Of a stretch of DNA of 34,874 bases, positions 24,794-33,700 are shown one piece after another (position 1 is the stretch's first letter; the number at the start of each line of letters is the position of its first letter). The notes beneath the pieces are model-generated. The model saw only the letters and a program-made list of their open reading frames with translations. It was not told where the DNA came from and ran no database searches. This DNA comes from JBDZVM01 sp040255675. GTDB lineage: Bacteria > Actinomycetota > Actinomycetes > Acidothermales > Acidothermaceae. A program made the translations under genes and the position numbers. Location of the stretch: the NCBI GenBank assembly GCA_040255675.1, contig JBDZVM010000040.1, positions 1 through 34,874 of the forward strand, in the 5' to 3' direction.

Positions 24794-25507
24794 GTGCTCT
24801 CGCTCGGAAGCCTCGGCGGGGGTGTGCGTTACGCCTATACCACCCGGCTCGGCGGCGTCAGCGCTTCGCCGTACGACGAGTTGAACCTCAGTCTCGACGT
24901 TGGCGACGATCCCGCGGCTGTGGCCGAGAATCGCCGTCGGGTGCTCGATCGCTTAGGGGTGTCGGCGTCGGTGTGGCTGAGGGCGCGGCACGGCGCCGAC
25001 GTCGCCATCGTCGAGGGGCCCGTGACGCAGAATCCCGCGGTCGACGTGCTGGCGACGATGAAACCAGGCCTCGCGCTAGCCGCGCTGTCGGCCGATTGCG
25101 CGCTTGTCGTCCTCGCCGATGCGGTTGTCGGCGCGATCGCGGTAGCTCATTGCGGCCGGCCGGGCCTTGTCGCCGGCACCGTCGAGGCCGCGGTGGCCGC
25201 GATGCGCGAACTGGGCGCGAGCGAGATCAAGGCGGCTATCGGCCCGACGGTGTGCGGCTCGTGCTACGAGGTGCCGCGAGCGATGGCCGACAGCGTGTGC
25301 GCGGTCGTGCCCGAGGCGGCGGCCCGCTCGCGCCGAGGCACACCGGCGATCGACATCGCGGCGGGCATCGCGGCGCAGCTTGGCGCCCTCGACGTCGAGG
25401 TGGCACGCCGAGTCGGTGGCTGTTCGCTCGAAGACCCCGCGCTGTTTTCCTACCGGCGAGACGACGTCACCGGCCGCATGGCGGCGCTGGTCTGGCGTTC
25501 GTCGTGA
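24794..25507 (+). CDS. pgeF: Peptidoglycan editing factor PgeF (YfiH, multicopper polyphenol oxidase-like fold)
   Basis: A 237-residue protein of the YfiH/PgeF family, known in E. coli to remove wrongly incorporated L-Ser from UDP-MurNAc-peptides. The metal-site residues H, C and H are visible in ARHGADVA, SADCALVVLAD and AVAHCGRPGLVAG. The last motif reads HCGRPGL where many bacteria have HAGWRGL. C-terminal GGCSLEDPALFSYRRD is also typical. The GTG follows the ftsZ stop directly, consistent with coupling; there is no separate ribosome-binding site apart from the end of ftsZ. Confidence 0.92.
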   Translation: MLSLGSLGGGVRYAYTTRLGGVSASPYDELNLSLDVGDDPAAVAENRRRVLDRLGVSASVWLRARHGADVAIVEGPVTQNPAVDVLATMKPGLALAALSADCALVVLADAVVGAIAVAHCGRPGLVAGTVEAAVAAMRELGASEIKAAIGPTVCGSCYEVPRAMADSVCAVVPEAAARSRRGTPAIDIAAGIAAQLGALDVEVARRVGGCSLEDPALFSYRRDDVTGRMAALVWRSS

Positions 25508-25531
25508 GCCCGCTGTCGTAAGCCCGTTGTC

Positions 25532-26260
25532 ATGAGCAGAGAAACCGAGATCGCCGCCAATCTCCGGCGCGTTCGCGCGCGCATCGACGCGGCGTGCGCG
25601 ACCGCCGGCCGATCGCCGTCCGAGATCACCCTGATCGCCGTCACGAAGACGTTTCCTTCGTCGGACGTCGAAATTCTTGCCGGCCTCGGCATCGGCGACG
25701 TCGGCGAGAACCGAGACCAGGAAGCCGCCGAGAAGGTCGCCGAGTTGACTACGCGCTGGGGCGAACCTGCGCAGCGGCGGCTGCGCTGGCATTTCGTCGG
25801 CGCGCTGCAGACCAACAAGGCCAACTCGGCGGTGCGGTACGCGAGCATGGTGCATTCGGTCGACCGGCTGCGGCTGGTGCATTCGCTGCGCCGGGCGGTG
25901 TCGCGTCGGCCGAGTTTCTTGCCACCGCTGCGTTGCCTCGTGCAAGTCGATCTCGACGACGTTCGGCGTCTCGAGCGATCAGGCGCGGCACCCGGCGATG
26001 TTTCGGCGATCGCCGACGCGATCGCCGCGTCGTCCGGCCTCGAACTCGCGGGGGTGATGGCCGTGGCACCGCTTCGAGCCGACCCGGTCGCCGCGTTCGC
26101 GAGACTGGCCGAAGTCGCGTCGCGGGTGCGGCATGACCACCCGGGCGCGACGGCGATCTCCGCTGGCATGAGCGCCGACCTGGAGGCGGCGATCCAAGCG
26201 GGGGCGACTCATCTGCGTGTCGGAGCCGCGTTGCTCGGCTCGCGGCCAAAGCCCGGATAG
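25532..26260 (+). CDS. PLP homeostasis protein (YggS/PROSC family)
   Basis: A 242-residue single-domain TIM-barrel protein binding pyridoxal phosphate, involved in vitamin B6 and amino acid homeostasis in the family. The PLP lysine is K39 in LIAVTKTFPSSDV. Further motifs are GIGDVGENRDQEAAEK, RWHFVGALQTNKAN, and SAGMSADLEAAIQAGATHLRVGAALLG near the C-terminus. It is a standard member of the actinobacterial cluster between pgeF and sepF. The preceding 24-base gap contains a partial duplication of the segment around the pgeF stop (AGCCCGCTGTCGTA, AGCCCGTTGTCAT). Confidence 0.94.
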   Translation: MSRETEIAANLRRVRARIDAACATAGRSPSEITLIAVTKTFPSSDVEILAGLGIGDVGENRDQEAAEKVAELTTRWGEPAQRRLRWHFVGALQTNKANSAVRYASMVHSVDRLRLVHSLRRAVSRRPSFLPPLRCLVQVDLDDVRRLERSGAAPGDVSAIADAIAASSGLELAGVMAVAPLRADPVAAFARLAEVASRVRHDHPGATAISAGMSADLEAAIQAGATHLRVGAALLGSRPKPG

Positions 26261-26327
26261 GCTCCCAACGAGGTACGACTCGGATGCAACAACCGCTGCA
26301 TCCGCGCGAAGACGAGGAGACGCATCG

Positions 26328-26903
26328 ATGGCCTTCATGCGTAAGGCGGCCGTCTACCTCGGCCTGGTCGAGGACGACGAGGAGCAATACGACGAGTACG
26401 ACGAGTACGAGGCGGCTCCCGCTCATCACGGCCGCCGGGGTCCGGCCGTCCACGACACCGCGGTCGATCTCGATTACGGGCGTGGTGCCGACGGTCGCCG
26501 CGGCGGCGACGCGCGCCACGACGTCCGTGATCCCCGGGATCGCGGCGGTAGCGCCTACCCGGCGAGCCGGTCGAGTTTGGCAACCGCGCCGGCGGTCGCG
26601 CCGTCACGGCTCGGCGAGCCAGACACCGTCCGGGTGACGACGCTGCACCCGCGCACGTACAACGAGGCCCGAGCCATCGGCGAGCACTTCCGCGAAGGCA
26701 CGCCTGTCATCATGAACCTCACCGAGATGGACGACGCCGACGCAAAGCGGCTCGTCGACTTCGCCGCTGGTCTCATCTTCGGTCTTCGTGGCAGCATCGA
26801 TAGGGTGACCAGCAAGGTCTTCCTGTTGTCGCCGCACAATGTCGAGGTGACCGCGGAAGACAAGCAGAGGCTCGCCGAAGGCGGGTTCTTCAACCAAAGC
26901 TAA
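26328..26903 (+). CDS. sepF: Cell division protein SepF
   Basis: Membrane anchor of FtsZ in organisms lacking FtsA; 191 residues. The N-terminal MAFMRKAAVYLGLVEDDE is the amphipathic membrane-targeting helix, followed by an acidic and then charged, disordered linker (residues 15-95) and the SepF core: TVRVTTLHPRTYNEARAIGEHFREGTPVIMNL, DADAKRLVDFAAGLIFGLRGSIDRV and FLLSPHNVEVT. The ATG at 26328 is chosen because the membrane helix starts there and GAGGAGA lies about 8 bases upstream. It is typically essential for Z-ring attachment in actinobacteria. Confidence 0.95.
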   Translation: MAFMRKAAVYLGLVEDDEEQYDEYDEYEAAPAHHGRRGPAVHDTAVDLDYGRGADGRRGGDARHDVRDPRDRGGSAYPASRSSLATAPAVAPSRLGEPDTVRVTTLHPRTYNEARAIGEHFREGTPVIMNLTEMDDADAKRLVDFAAGLIFGLRGSIDRVTSKVFLLSPHNVEVTAEDKQRLAEGGFFNQS

Positions 26904-26938
26904 GTCGGAGTCGATCGGGTCTAGGGCGGCCGAACCTC

Positions 26939-27223
26939 GTGTCCATCTTCTGGCAGGTCGTCTACGACGTGATCCTGGCCTTCATCGTGGTGATGATCGT
27001 CAGGCTGATCTTCGACTATGTGCAAATGTTTGCTCGCGAGTGGCGTCCGCGCGGTGGCGTCCTCGTCGTCCTCGAGATTTGCTATTCGATCACCGATCCG
27101 CCGATCCGCTATTTGCGGGGAGTTATTCCGGCGCTGCGAATTGGTCGTGTCGGCCTCGACATGGCCTGGATCACGCTGTTCCTCGCGGCGATCATCCTGC
27201 GCTCGGTGGTGGGTTCTCTATGA
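26939..27223 (+). CDS. YggT family membrane protein
   Basis: A 94-residue integral membrane protein with two hydrophobic segments (about residues 8-28 and 73-92) flanking the family motif VLEICYSITDPPIRYLRGVIP. The family is found beside sepF and divIVA in Gram-positive bacteria and its role is unknown; an effect on osmotic shock tolerance has been reported for E. coli YggT. The GTG start gives the expected N-terminus. Its stop is overlapped by an ATG of a very short acidic frame, then divIVA follows. Confidence 0.92.
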   Translation: MSIFWQVVYDVILAFIVVMIVRLIFDYVQMFAREWRPRGGVLVVLEICYSITDPPIRYLRGVIPALRIGRVGLDMAWITLFLAAIILRSVVGSL

Positions 27224-27288
27224 TCAACGACGACAACGATCAGTCCCGTGATGCCGACCCCAACGACGAGGTGACCCGATGCCGCTGA
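27220..27288 (+). CDS. Possible 22-residue acidic leader peptide before divIVA
   Basis: ATG at 27220 overlaps the yggT stop (ATGA) and opens a 22-codon frame rich in Asp and Asn (MINDDNDQSRDADPNDEV...), ending at 27288, 10 bases inside divIVA in another frame. It could couple yggT to divIVA translation. There is no independent evidence that it is translated. Confidence 0.3.
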   Translation: MINDDNDQSRDADPNDEVTRCR

Positions 27289-28244
27289 CCGCTGAGGACG
27301 TGAAGAACAAGCAGTTCACGCCCACCCGCTTCAAGGGCGGTTACGACGAGAAAGAGGTCGACGACTTCCTCGATGAGGTCGAGGCCGAACTCACTCGCCT
27401 GTACCGCGAGAACGCCGACCTGCGCGCCCGGCTGCAGATGGCCGAGCAAAGCGCCCGTCAAGCGGCGGCCGCGCGCGGGCCCGAGGGCGCCGCGGCCCCG
27501 GCACCCGCACCGGCCGCGGCGGCACCCCCGGCACCCGCACCCCCGGAACCCGCGCCCGGCGAGTCGGGTCAGCAGGCCGCGATGCGTGTGCTCGCCATGG
27601 CGCAGAAGACTGCCGACGAGACGATCGCCGACGCTCGACGCGACGCCGACAAGATGCTTGCCGACGCCCGCACTAAGGCCGACCAGTTGGAGCGCGAGAC
27701 GCACGAGAAGCACCGCGCGGTGGTCGGAAACCTCGACGCCGAGCGCGACCGGCTCGAGCGCGAAGTCGAAGGCTTGCGCGCGTTCGAGCGCGAATACCGA
27801 GCGCGACTCAAGGCCTACCTCGAAGGTCAACTTCGAGACCTAGAAGGGCGAGGCGACGGTGTGGCGCCACGGCCAGCGCCGGCCGCCGCGACCCCGGGCA
27901 CCGGCGCCTCGGCGAGCGCCGGGCAGCCCGGTCGGCCTCCAGCGGCAGGGCCTTCCGCCCCGCCGTCCCCGAGTGGTGCTCCCGGATCGGCCGGTTCGCC
28001 GCCCGCACCGCCCGCGCCCCCGGCCGTTGCGCCGCCCCAGGCGCCGGCACGGCCGGCAAGCCCGTTCGCCCCGGTGTCGGCCCCGCCGGTGCCGGGCGCT
28101 CCCGGTGGGGGTGGCCCGTCGCCACACGGTGGTCCGCATGGTGGGCAGGCACATCCCGACACACCCGGGGGTCCGCCGCGCCAGGCGCCAGCGGGTGGTT
28201 TCGAGGTCGATGAGGGCCCCGAGGTCCCGCCCTCGCATGGGTAG
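27279..28244 (+). CDS. divIVA: Polar growth and division protein DivIVA (Wag31)
   Basis: Coiled-coil scaffold at negatively curved membrane that directs polar growth in actinobacteria; 321 residues. The conserved membrane-binding N-terminal domain is MPLTAEDVKNKQFTPTRFKG followed by YDEKEVDDFLDEVEAELTRL. After a Pro/Ala linker (residues 66-103) comes a long coiled coil (about 105-188) with ADARRDADKMLADARTKADQLERE. The last 130 residues are a low-complexity Pro/Ala/Gly/Ser tail, long but not unique for the group. GAGG is about 7 bases upstream of the ATG. Confidence 0.94.
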   Translation: MPLTAEDVKNKQFTPTRFKGGYDEKEVDDFLDEVEAELTRLYRENADLRARLQMAEQSARQAAAARGPEGAAAPAPAPAAAAPPAPAPPEPAPGESGQQAAMRVLAMAQKTADETIADARRDADKMLADARTKADQLERETHEKHRAVVGNLDAERDRLEREVEGLRAFEREYRARLKAYLEGQLRDLEGRGDGVAPRPAPAAATPGTGASASAGQPGRPPAAGPSAPPSPSGAPGSAGSPPAPPAPPAVAPPQAPARPASPFAPVSAPPVPGAPGGGGPSPHGGPHGGQAHPDTPGGPPRQAPAGGFEVDEGPEVPPSHG

Positions 28245-28273
28245 CCGGGCCGACAGCGCGAGACGTACCTGAC

Positions 28274-28453
28274 ATGATCGTCATCAAACTTGCCGGCGCC
28301 GCCGTATTCATTGCCGCCGTGCTGGTCGGAGTCGGCTTGCTCGCGACCAAGCCGGGCCTGTACTACGTCGCGATCGCGTTGTCGGGCGCGGCGTTGCTGA
28401 CGGTGCTGCTCTCGGCCTTGCCGTGGCGGCGCCGTCCGCCGCGTTATCCCTGA
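28274..28453 (+). CDS. Small two-helix membrane protein
   Basis: A 59-residue protein with two hydrophobic segments (residues 4-25 and 30-47) and a basic end, LPWRRRPPRYP. Its position after divIVA matches that of other small transmembrane proteins downstream of wag31 in actinobacteria. Function is unknown. The ATG at 28274 is the first start after the divIVA stop. It converges on the gene at 28484. Confidence 0.65.
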   Translation: MIVIKLAGAAVFIAAVLVGVGLLATKPGLYYVAIALSGAALLTVLLSALPWRRRPPRYP

Positions 28454-28461
28454 CGTCGACT

Positions 28462-28483
28462 CGCGGTCCGTGACGCGGACGCG
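28462..28483. terminator. Weak hairpin between convergent genes
   Basis: GTCCG (28466-28470) and CGGAC (28476-28480) pair around a 5-base loop, and the stem can be prolonged by CGC/GCG with one bulged base. It lies in the 30-base gap between the stops of two convergent genes. No T-run is present. Confidence 0.3.
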
Positions 28484-28990
28484 TTACGCGGTCGGGTTAC
28501 GGCGAAACGGGTCTCGTGCGGGTGGCGCCGCTAGTGACAGTCGCGTGCCGTCCATCGACAGGCCGGTCAGGGCCAAGACGCGAGCGAGGATCGACGCGGT
28601 CGTTTCGCCGCAGGCGACGCCGTCCGCCGTCACCATGGCGCGGTAGATCGTCGCGTAGTGCTTGACCGGCGTGTTGTAGCTCCAGTCGACCGAGCCGAGG
28701 TGCATCGCGTGGCCACGCGTGCCGCCTGGACCGTCGAACGCGCCGCTCCACACCTGGATGCCGGCCGGTCCGGCCGCGAAGTTTCCGCCGTTACCGACGT
28801 CGTTCGCTCGGGCGGCCGCGATCAGCTCACGGGTTTCGCGTTCGGGAAGCACGAGCGCCGGTCGGATCTGGCTCGCCAAAGCCGGGACGGCGACCGCACC
28901 TGGCCGAAGCTTCACGCTGGTGATCGGCGGCTGGCCGAAATAGGGTGCCGCAGCCACGTCGACCTCCACAGTTGACTGGTGTGCCCGCAC
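28484..28990 (-). CDS. Hypothetical protein, last gene of the ileS operon
   Basis: I do not recognise this protein. Starting at GTG 28990 (GGGGAG placed 5-6 bases upstream) it has 168 residues, soluble-looking, with segments VEVDVAAAPYFGQPPITSVKL, GHAMHLGSVDWSYNTPVKHYATIYRAMV and a short C-terminal basic end. The frame is open upstream to an ATG at 29140 (218 residues), but that part carries both arms of a perfect inverted repeat, which favours the later start. It lies on the same strand as ileS and the MFS gene, 220 bases after the latter's stop (70 bases with the longer form). Confidence 0.55.
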   Translation of the reverse strand: MRAHQSTVEVDVAAAPYFGQPPITSVKLRPGAVAVPALASQIRPALVLPERETRELIAAARANDVGNGGNFAAGPAGIQVWSGAFDGPGGTRGHAMHLGSVDWSYNTPVKHYATIYRAMVTADGVACGETTASILARVLALTGLSMDGTRLSLAAPPARDPFRRNPTA

Positions 28991-29035
28991 GGTTGCTCCC
29001 CAGAAGGCCCCTCGAAAGACTGGACACCTCGAATG

Positions 29036-29122
29036 GTTCGGCGCAGTCAAGGTGAGGAGTCTGTCCGCCTCCGCTGTGAGATGGATCGGCTCGCGCGACC
29101 CCTCACCTTGACTGCGCCGAAC
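29036..29122. repeat. Perfect 22-base inverted repeat with 43-base spacer
   Basis: Bases 29036-29057 and 29101-29122 are exact reverse complements (22 of 22), beginning GTTCGGCGCAGTCAAGG. There is no flanking target-site duplication that I can see. The repeat sits between the MFS stop and the most likely start of the hypothetical gene. It could form a long stem in RNA of either strand or be the remains of a small mobile element. Confidence 0.9.
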
Positions 29123-29210
29123 GGGTGTTTCCTTCGCCATGATTAGTTTTGCGCGATGATGCCTGGGTTTATTCGGAAAAAGAGCGCTGTATGTCCGGAT
29201 CAGTTGAAAT

Positions 29211-30737
29211 TCACGAGGACGCCGACACCGGTTCGGCCGCTGCCGGTTCACCGGCCACTGAGAACTTGCGCGGAACCAGCACGGCAAGCAGCAGGGCGGT
29301 GACGATGGCGGCGATGAGCAAGCCCACGAAAACGCCATGCGTCGAGGCGTGCACGGCGGCACGCAAGTAGTCGACGTCGGCACTGGGGTGGTCACCGGTA
29401 AACATGCGGCTGATCCCGTCGACCGTCTTCGGCAGGCCGCTGCGCAGCTCGGGCGGCGCCGACTCGAGCCGATGCAAGAGCACAGAGTTGGTGATCGCGC
29501 CGAAGACGGCTGCACCGATGCTTTGGCCGAGGAACCTGGAGAAGATGACTCCGCCGGTGACGACGCCTCGCTGCGACCAGCCGACGGTCGACTGAAGTCC
29601 GACGATGAGCGAGGTCATGATCAGGCCGAGCCCGGCACCCATCAACGCGCTGGCGAGAACCGGTTGCCAGACTCCCGCGGTTTCTGCGGTGGCCGAGTAG
29701 ATAACACCCGCCACCACGCAAAGCACCGCCCCGACGAGTGCCGTGTCACGAAATCCGATTCGCAGGTACATCCGGCTGGCGAACGCCGATGCCACCGGCC
29801 ACGTAACGCTCATCGCCGCCAGCACGAATCCGGCCGACACGGCGTCGAGCCCGAGCACCGATTGCGCCCACGTCGGCAGGAAGGTCGACACACCGATCAC
29901 CAAAAGCCCGGCGACCGCAGTTGCGGCGCAGGTGCCGCCGGTAAGCCGTCGTCCCCAAAGCCACGACGGCATGATCGGCTCGGCGGCACCTCGCTCGACG
30001 ACCACGGCGATCAATCCCGCGATCACGGCACCGGCGAAGACCGCGAGGCTCGGCAACGACGTCCACGCCCACGCCGTGCCGCCTTGTAGCAGCCCGAAGA
30101 TGAGCAGGCCGGCGGAGGCGAGCAAGAGCATCGACCCGGCGTAGTCGATCCGGTGACTGCGCCGCACGACCCGTTCGTGGAAGTTGGCGGCGATGAGGGC
30201 GAGTGCCACCGCACCGATGGGCAGGTTCACGATGAAGATCCACCGCCAGCTCACGAACTCCGCGAAAACGCCGCCGATGGCCGGGGCGATCACGCCCGCG
30301 ACGCCCCAGACGCTCGAGAGCCAGCCCTGAACTCGCCCGCGTTCGCGGACGTCGTAGAGGTCGCCCGCGATGGTGTTGACGGTGGCGCCGATCGATCCGG
30401 CCCCCAGGCCCTGCAGCCCGCGAAACAAGATCAGCGACACCATGTTCCAGGCAGCGGCGGATAGCGCCGAGCCGACGAGAAACACCACGATGCCGAACAG
30501 CAAGACCGGCTTGCGCCCGAAGAGGTCTGCCAGCTTGCCGTAGACAGGGATCGTGACAGTCTGCGCGAGCAGGTAAATCGAGAACACCCAGCCCACGAGC
30601 GAAAACCCGCCGAGATCGCCGACGACCTGCGGGATCGCGGTGGCCACGATCGTGGTGTCCATGGCGACGAGCGCCATGGTGAGCATCAGCGCGACCAGGA
30701 CGCGACTGCGCCGATCGGGCTGATCGCTGGTCGTCAC
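29211..30737 (-). CDS. MFS drug efflux transporter (DHA2 family, EmrB/QacA type)
   Basis: About 508 residues, mostly hydrophobic, consistent with a 14-helix DHA2 proton antiporter. Signature segments are LTMALVAMDTTIVATAIPQVVGDLGG (motif D1 region), GKLADLFGRKPVLLFG (motif A), LILFRGLQGLGAGSIG (motif B) and GVAGVIAPAIGGVFAEFVSWRWIFIVNLPIG (motif C). Such pumps export lipophilic compounds or antibiotics; the substrate is not readable. The start is uncertain: GTG 30737 directly after the ileS stop, GTG 30746 overlapping it, or GTG 30788 further inside ileS. None has a strong ribosome-binding site, so translation is probably coupled to ileS. Confidence 0.9.
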   Translation of the reverse strand: MTTSDQPDRRSRVLVALMLTMALVAMDTTIVATAIPQVVGDLGGFSLVGWVFSIYLLAQTVTIPVYGKLADLFGRKPVLLFGIVVFLVGSALSAAAWNMVSLILFRGLQGLGAGSIGATVNTIAGDLYDVRERGRVQGWLSSVWGVAGVIAPAIGGVFAEFVSWRWIFIVNLPIGAVALALIAANFHERVVRRSHRIDYAGSMLLLASAGLLIFGLLQGGTAWAWTSLPSLAVFAGAVIAGLIAVVVERGAAEPIMPSWLWGRRLTGGTCAATAVAGLLVIGVSTFLPTWAQSVLGLDAVSAGFVLAAMSVTWPVASAFASRMYLRIGFRDTALVGAVLCVVAGVIYSATAETAGVWQPVLASALMGAGLGLIMTSLIVGLQSTVGWSQRGVVTGGVIFSRFLGQSIGAAVFGAITNSVLLHRLESAPPELRSGLPKTVDGISRMFTGDHPSADVDYLRAAVHASTHGVFVGLLIAAIVTALLLAVLVPRKFSVAGEPAAAEPVSASS

Positions 30738-30738
30738 C

Positions 30739-33700
30739 TCAAGCACCGGCCGCGCGTAACCACACGGTGAGGCCGAGATCGTCGTCACGATGTGGTTTGA
30801 CGTCCGCGTTCGGCCGGCCCTCGATGGCGTTCACGGCTAGAACATCACTGGCGATAGCGGTGCCGTGCTCCCGAATCGCGGCGGCGAGGGTTTCGTCGTC
30901 CGGCTGCCACCAAAGCTCGATGCGGTCGGTGATGTCGAGGCCGCTGTTCTTGCGCGCTTCCTGGACGAAGCGAATCACCTCGCGAGCCAGGCCCGCACTG
31001 CGCAACTCGTCGGTCAGTTCGAGGTCGAGCGCGACGGAGATTCCGGCGTCGTTGGCGACGGCCCAGCCGAGCGTCGGGGTCTCCGTAACGATGAGCTCGT
31101 CGGCCGAAAGTTCGATGGTCTCGCCGTCGACGCTGACGGACGCCGACCCGCGCGCGGCCAGGCCGGCGGCCAACGCCGCATGGTCGGACGACGCGATCGC
31201 GCCGGCCACGGCTTGGGTGTTCTTGCCGAAGCGCTTGCCGAGCGCGCGAAAGTTCGGCTTCACCACGGTTTCGACGACGGCCAGCCCTCCAACGGCGTCG
31301 TCGGGGACCACCTCGCGCACGTTGAGCTCGTCGGTGACCTGGTTCTTGAGCTCGTCGGGCAGGTCGCGCCAGCCTGGCGTGTGCACCAGGGCGCGTCCGA
31401 GCGGCTGGCGGGTGCGCACCTTCGACTCGGCTCGGGCCGCCCGGCCCAGCTCGACGAGGCGACGCACGAGCGCCATCTGCTCGGAGAGCCGGACGTCGAT
31501 CAGCGCGTCGTCGGCGTTGGGCCAGTCGCGAAGGTGCACGGAGTCGGGGGCGCCGGGTCGCATCTTCGTGACCAGCCGGTCGTGCACTTCGTCGGTGATG
31601 AACGGCGTGAACGGTGCCATCACCAGCGTGAGAGTTTCGAGGCATTCGTACAGCGTGTGGAGCGCGGCGGGTTCGCCGTCCCAGAAACGACGACGCGACC
31701 GCCGGACGTACCAGTTGGAAAGGTCGTCGATGAACTGGGCGAGGCGTCGTCCGGCTCGTGCGGAGTCGAAGTTCTCGAGCGCGTCGTCGACTTCGCGCAC
31801 GGTCGAATGCAATTCGGACAGCGCCCAGCGGTCGAGCAGCGGCCGCTCGGTTGCGGCGGGAGCGTCGCCGGGTGTCCAGTTGCTCGCGTTCGCGTAGAGC
31901 ACGAAGAACGACGCGGTGTTCCAGTAGGTGAGCAGCACTTTGCGCACGACTTCTTCGAGCGCTTCGTCGCCGATGCGTCGCGCCGCCCACGGGGAGCCGC
32001 CGGCGAGCATGAACCAGCGAAGCGCGTCGGCGCTGTGCTTTTCCATCAGGGGGATCGGTTCGAGGATGTTGCCGAGGTGTTTGCTCATCTTGCGGCCGTC
32101 CTCGGCCAGAATGTGCCCCAGACACAGCACGTTTCGGTACGACGACTGGTCGAATACCAGCGTGCCGACCGCCATCAACGTGTAGAACCAGCCACGCGTC
32201 TGGTCGATCGCCTCGCAGATGAAATCTGCCGGATACGAACGCTCGAATTCGTCGTTGCCGAGGTAGGGGTAGCCGAATTGCGCGAACGGCATCGACCCGC
32301 TGTCGTACCACGCGTCGATCACCTCGGGCACCCTTCTCATGACCGAGCCGCATTGCTTGCAGTCGAAGGAAATATCGTCGATGTACGGTCGGTGCGGATC
32401 GAGGTCAGACAGATCGCGGCCGGCCAGCTCGCCGAGTTCGGCGCGCGAGCCGACGCAGGTGAGGTGCCCGTTTTCGCAGCGCCACAACGGAAGTGGCGTG
32501 CCCCAATAGCGGTTGCGCGAGAGTGCCCAGTCGATGTTGTTGCGCAACCAGTCGCCATAACGACCGTGCTTGATGGTCTCCGGATACCAATTGGTCTTTT
32601 CGTTCTCGCGCACTAGCGCTTCTTTGATCGCGGTCGTGCGGATGTACCAGCTCGGCAGTGCGTAATACAGCAGCGCGGTGTCGCAGCGCCAGCAGTGCGG
32701 ATAGCTGTGCTCGTACATCTTCAGCCGGTAAAGCAGCCCACGGTCGCGCAGATCTTCGACCAGCGCTTTGTCTGCCGTCTTGAAGAACACCCCGCCAACA
32801 AGGGGCAAATTTTCATCGAACGTGCCGTCGGGACGCACCGGATTGACAACCGGCAGCCCGTACGCGCGGCTGACCGCGAGGTCGTCGGCGCCGAACGCCG
32901 GCGCCTGGTGCACGAGGCCGGTGCCGTCTTCGGTGGTGACGTAATCGGCCAGGACGACGTAGTGCGCCCTTTCGCCGTTGAAATCGAGCAGCTCGAACGG
33001 GCGCTGGTAGGTCCAGTGCTCCATCTCGCGCCCGGTAAAGCGCGCGGTGATTTCGTAGTCTCGCGAGCCGACCACACCGGCCACTAGCGGTTCGGCCACC
33101 ACCAGCGTTTCGGCCGCCCCCTCGTCGTCCGACAGCCGGACGGCGACGTAACGGACGTCGGGGTGGACGGCGACGGCCGTGTTGCTGACGAGGGTCCACG
33201 GGGTCGTCGTCCAGACCAACAGTGCCGCCTGCCCGGCAAGGGGGCCACTCGTGAGCGGGAAGCGCACGTAGACGCTGGGGTCGGTGACGTTCAAGTAGCC
33301 GAGCGCGACCTCGTGGTCGGAAAGAGCTGTGCCGCAACGCGGGCAGTACGGCGCGACCCGGTGGTCTTGCACGAGCAAGCCCTTGTCGAAAATCTGCTTG
33401 AGCGACCACCACACGCTCTCGACGTAGCTGGTGTCCATGGTGCGGTAGGCCTTCGACAAGTCGACCCAGTAGCCCATGCGCTCGGTCAGCTGCTCGAACG
33501 CGTCGACATGCCGCTCGACCGACTCGCGGCATTTCGCGTTGAACTCCGCGATGCCGTAGGCCTCGATGTCTTTCTTGCCGGTGAAGCCAAGCTCCTTTTC
33601 GACCTGCAACTCGACGGGCAGGCCATGGCAGTCCCAGCCCGCCTTACGCGGGACGTGGAAGCCCTTCATGGTCTTGAACCGCGGGAAGAGATCCTTGAAC

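Noticed and set aside
24794..25507. Altered HCGRPGL motif in PgeF as a sign of lost function
   Set aside because: The metal-binding His and Cys residues are all present, and I recall similar variants of this loop in other actinobacterial members.
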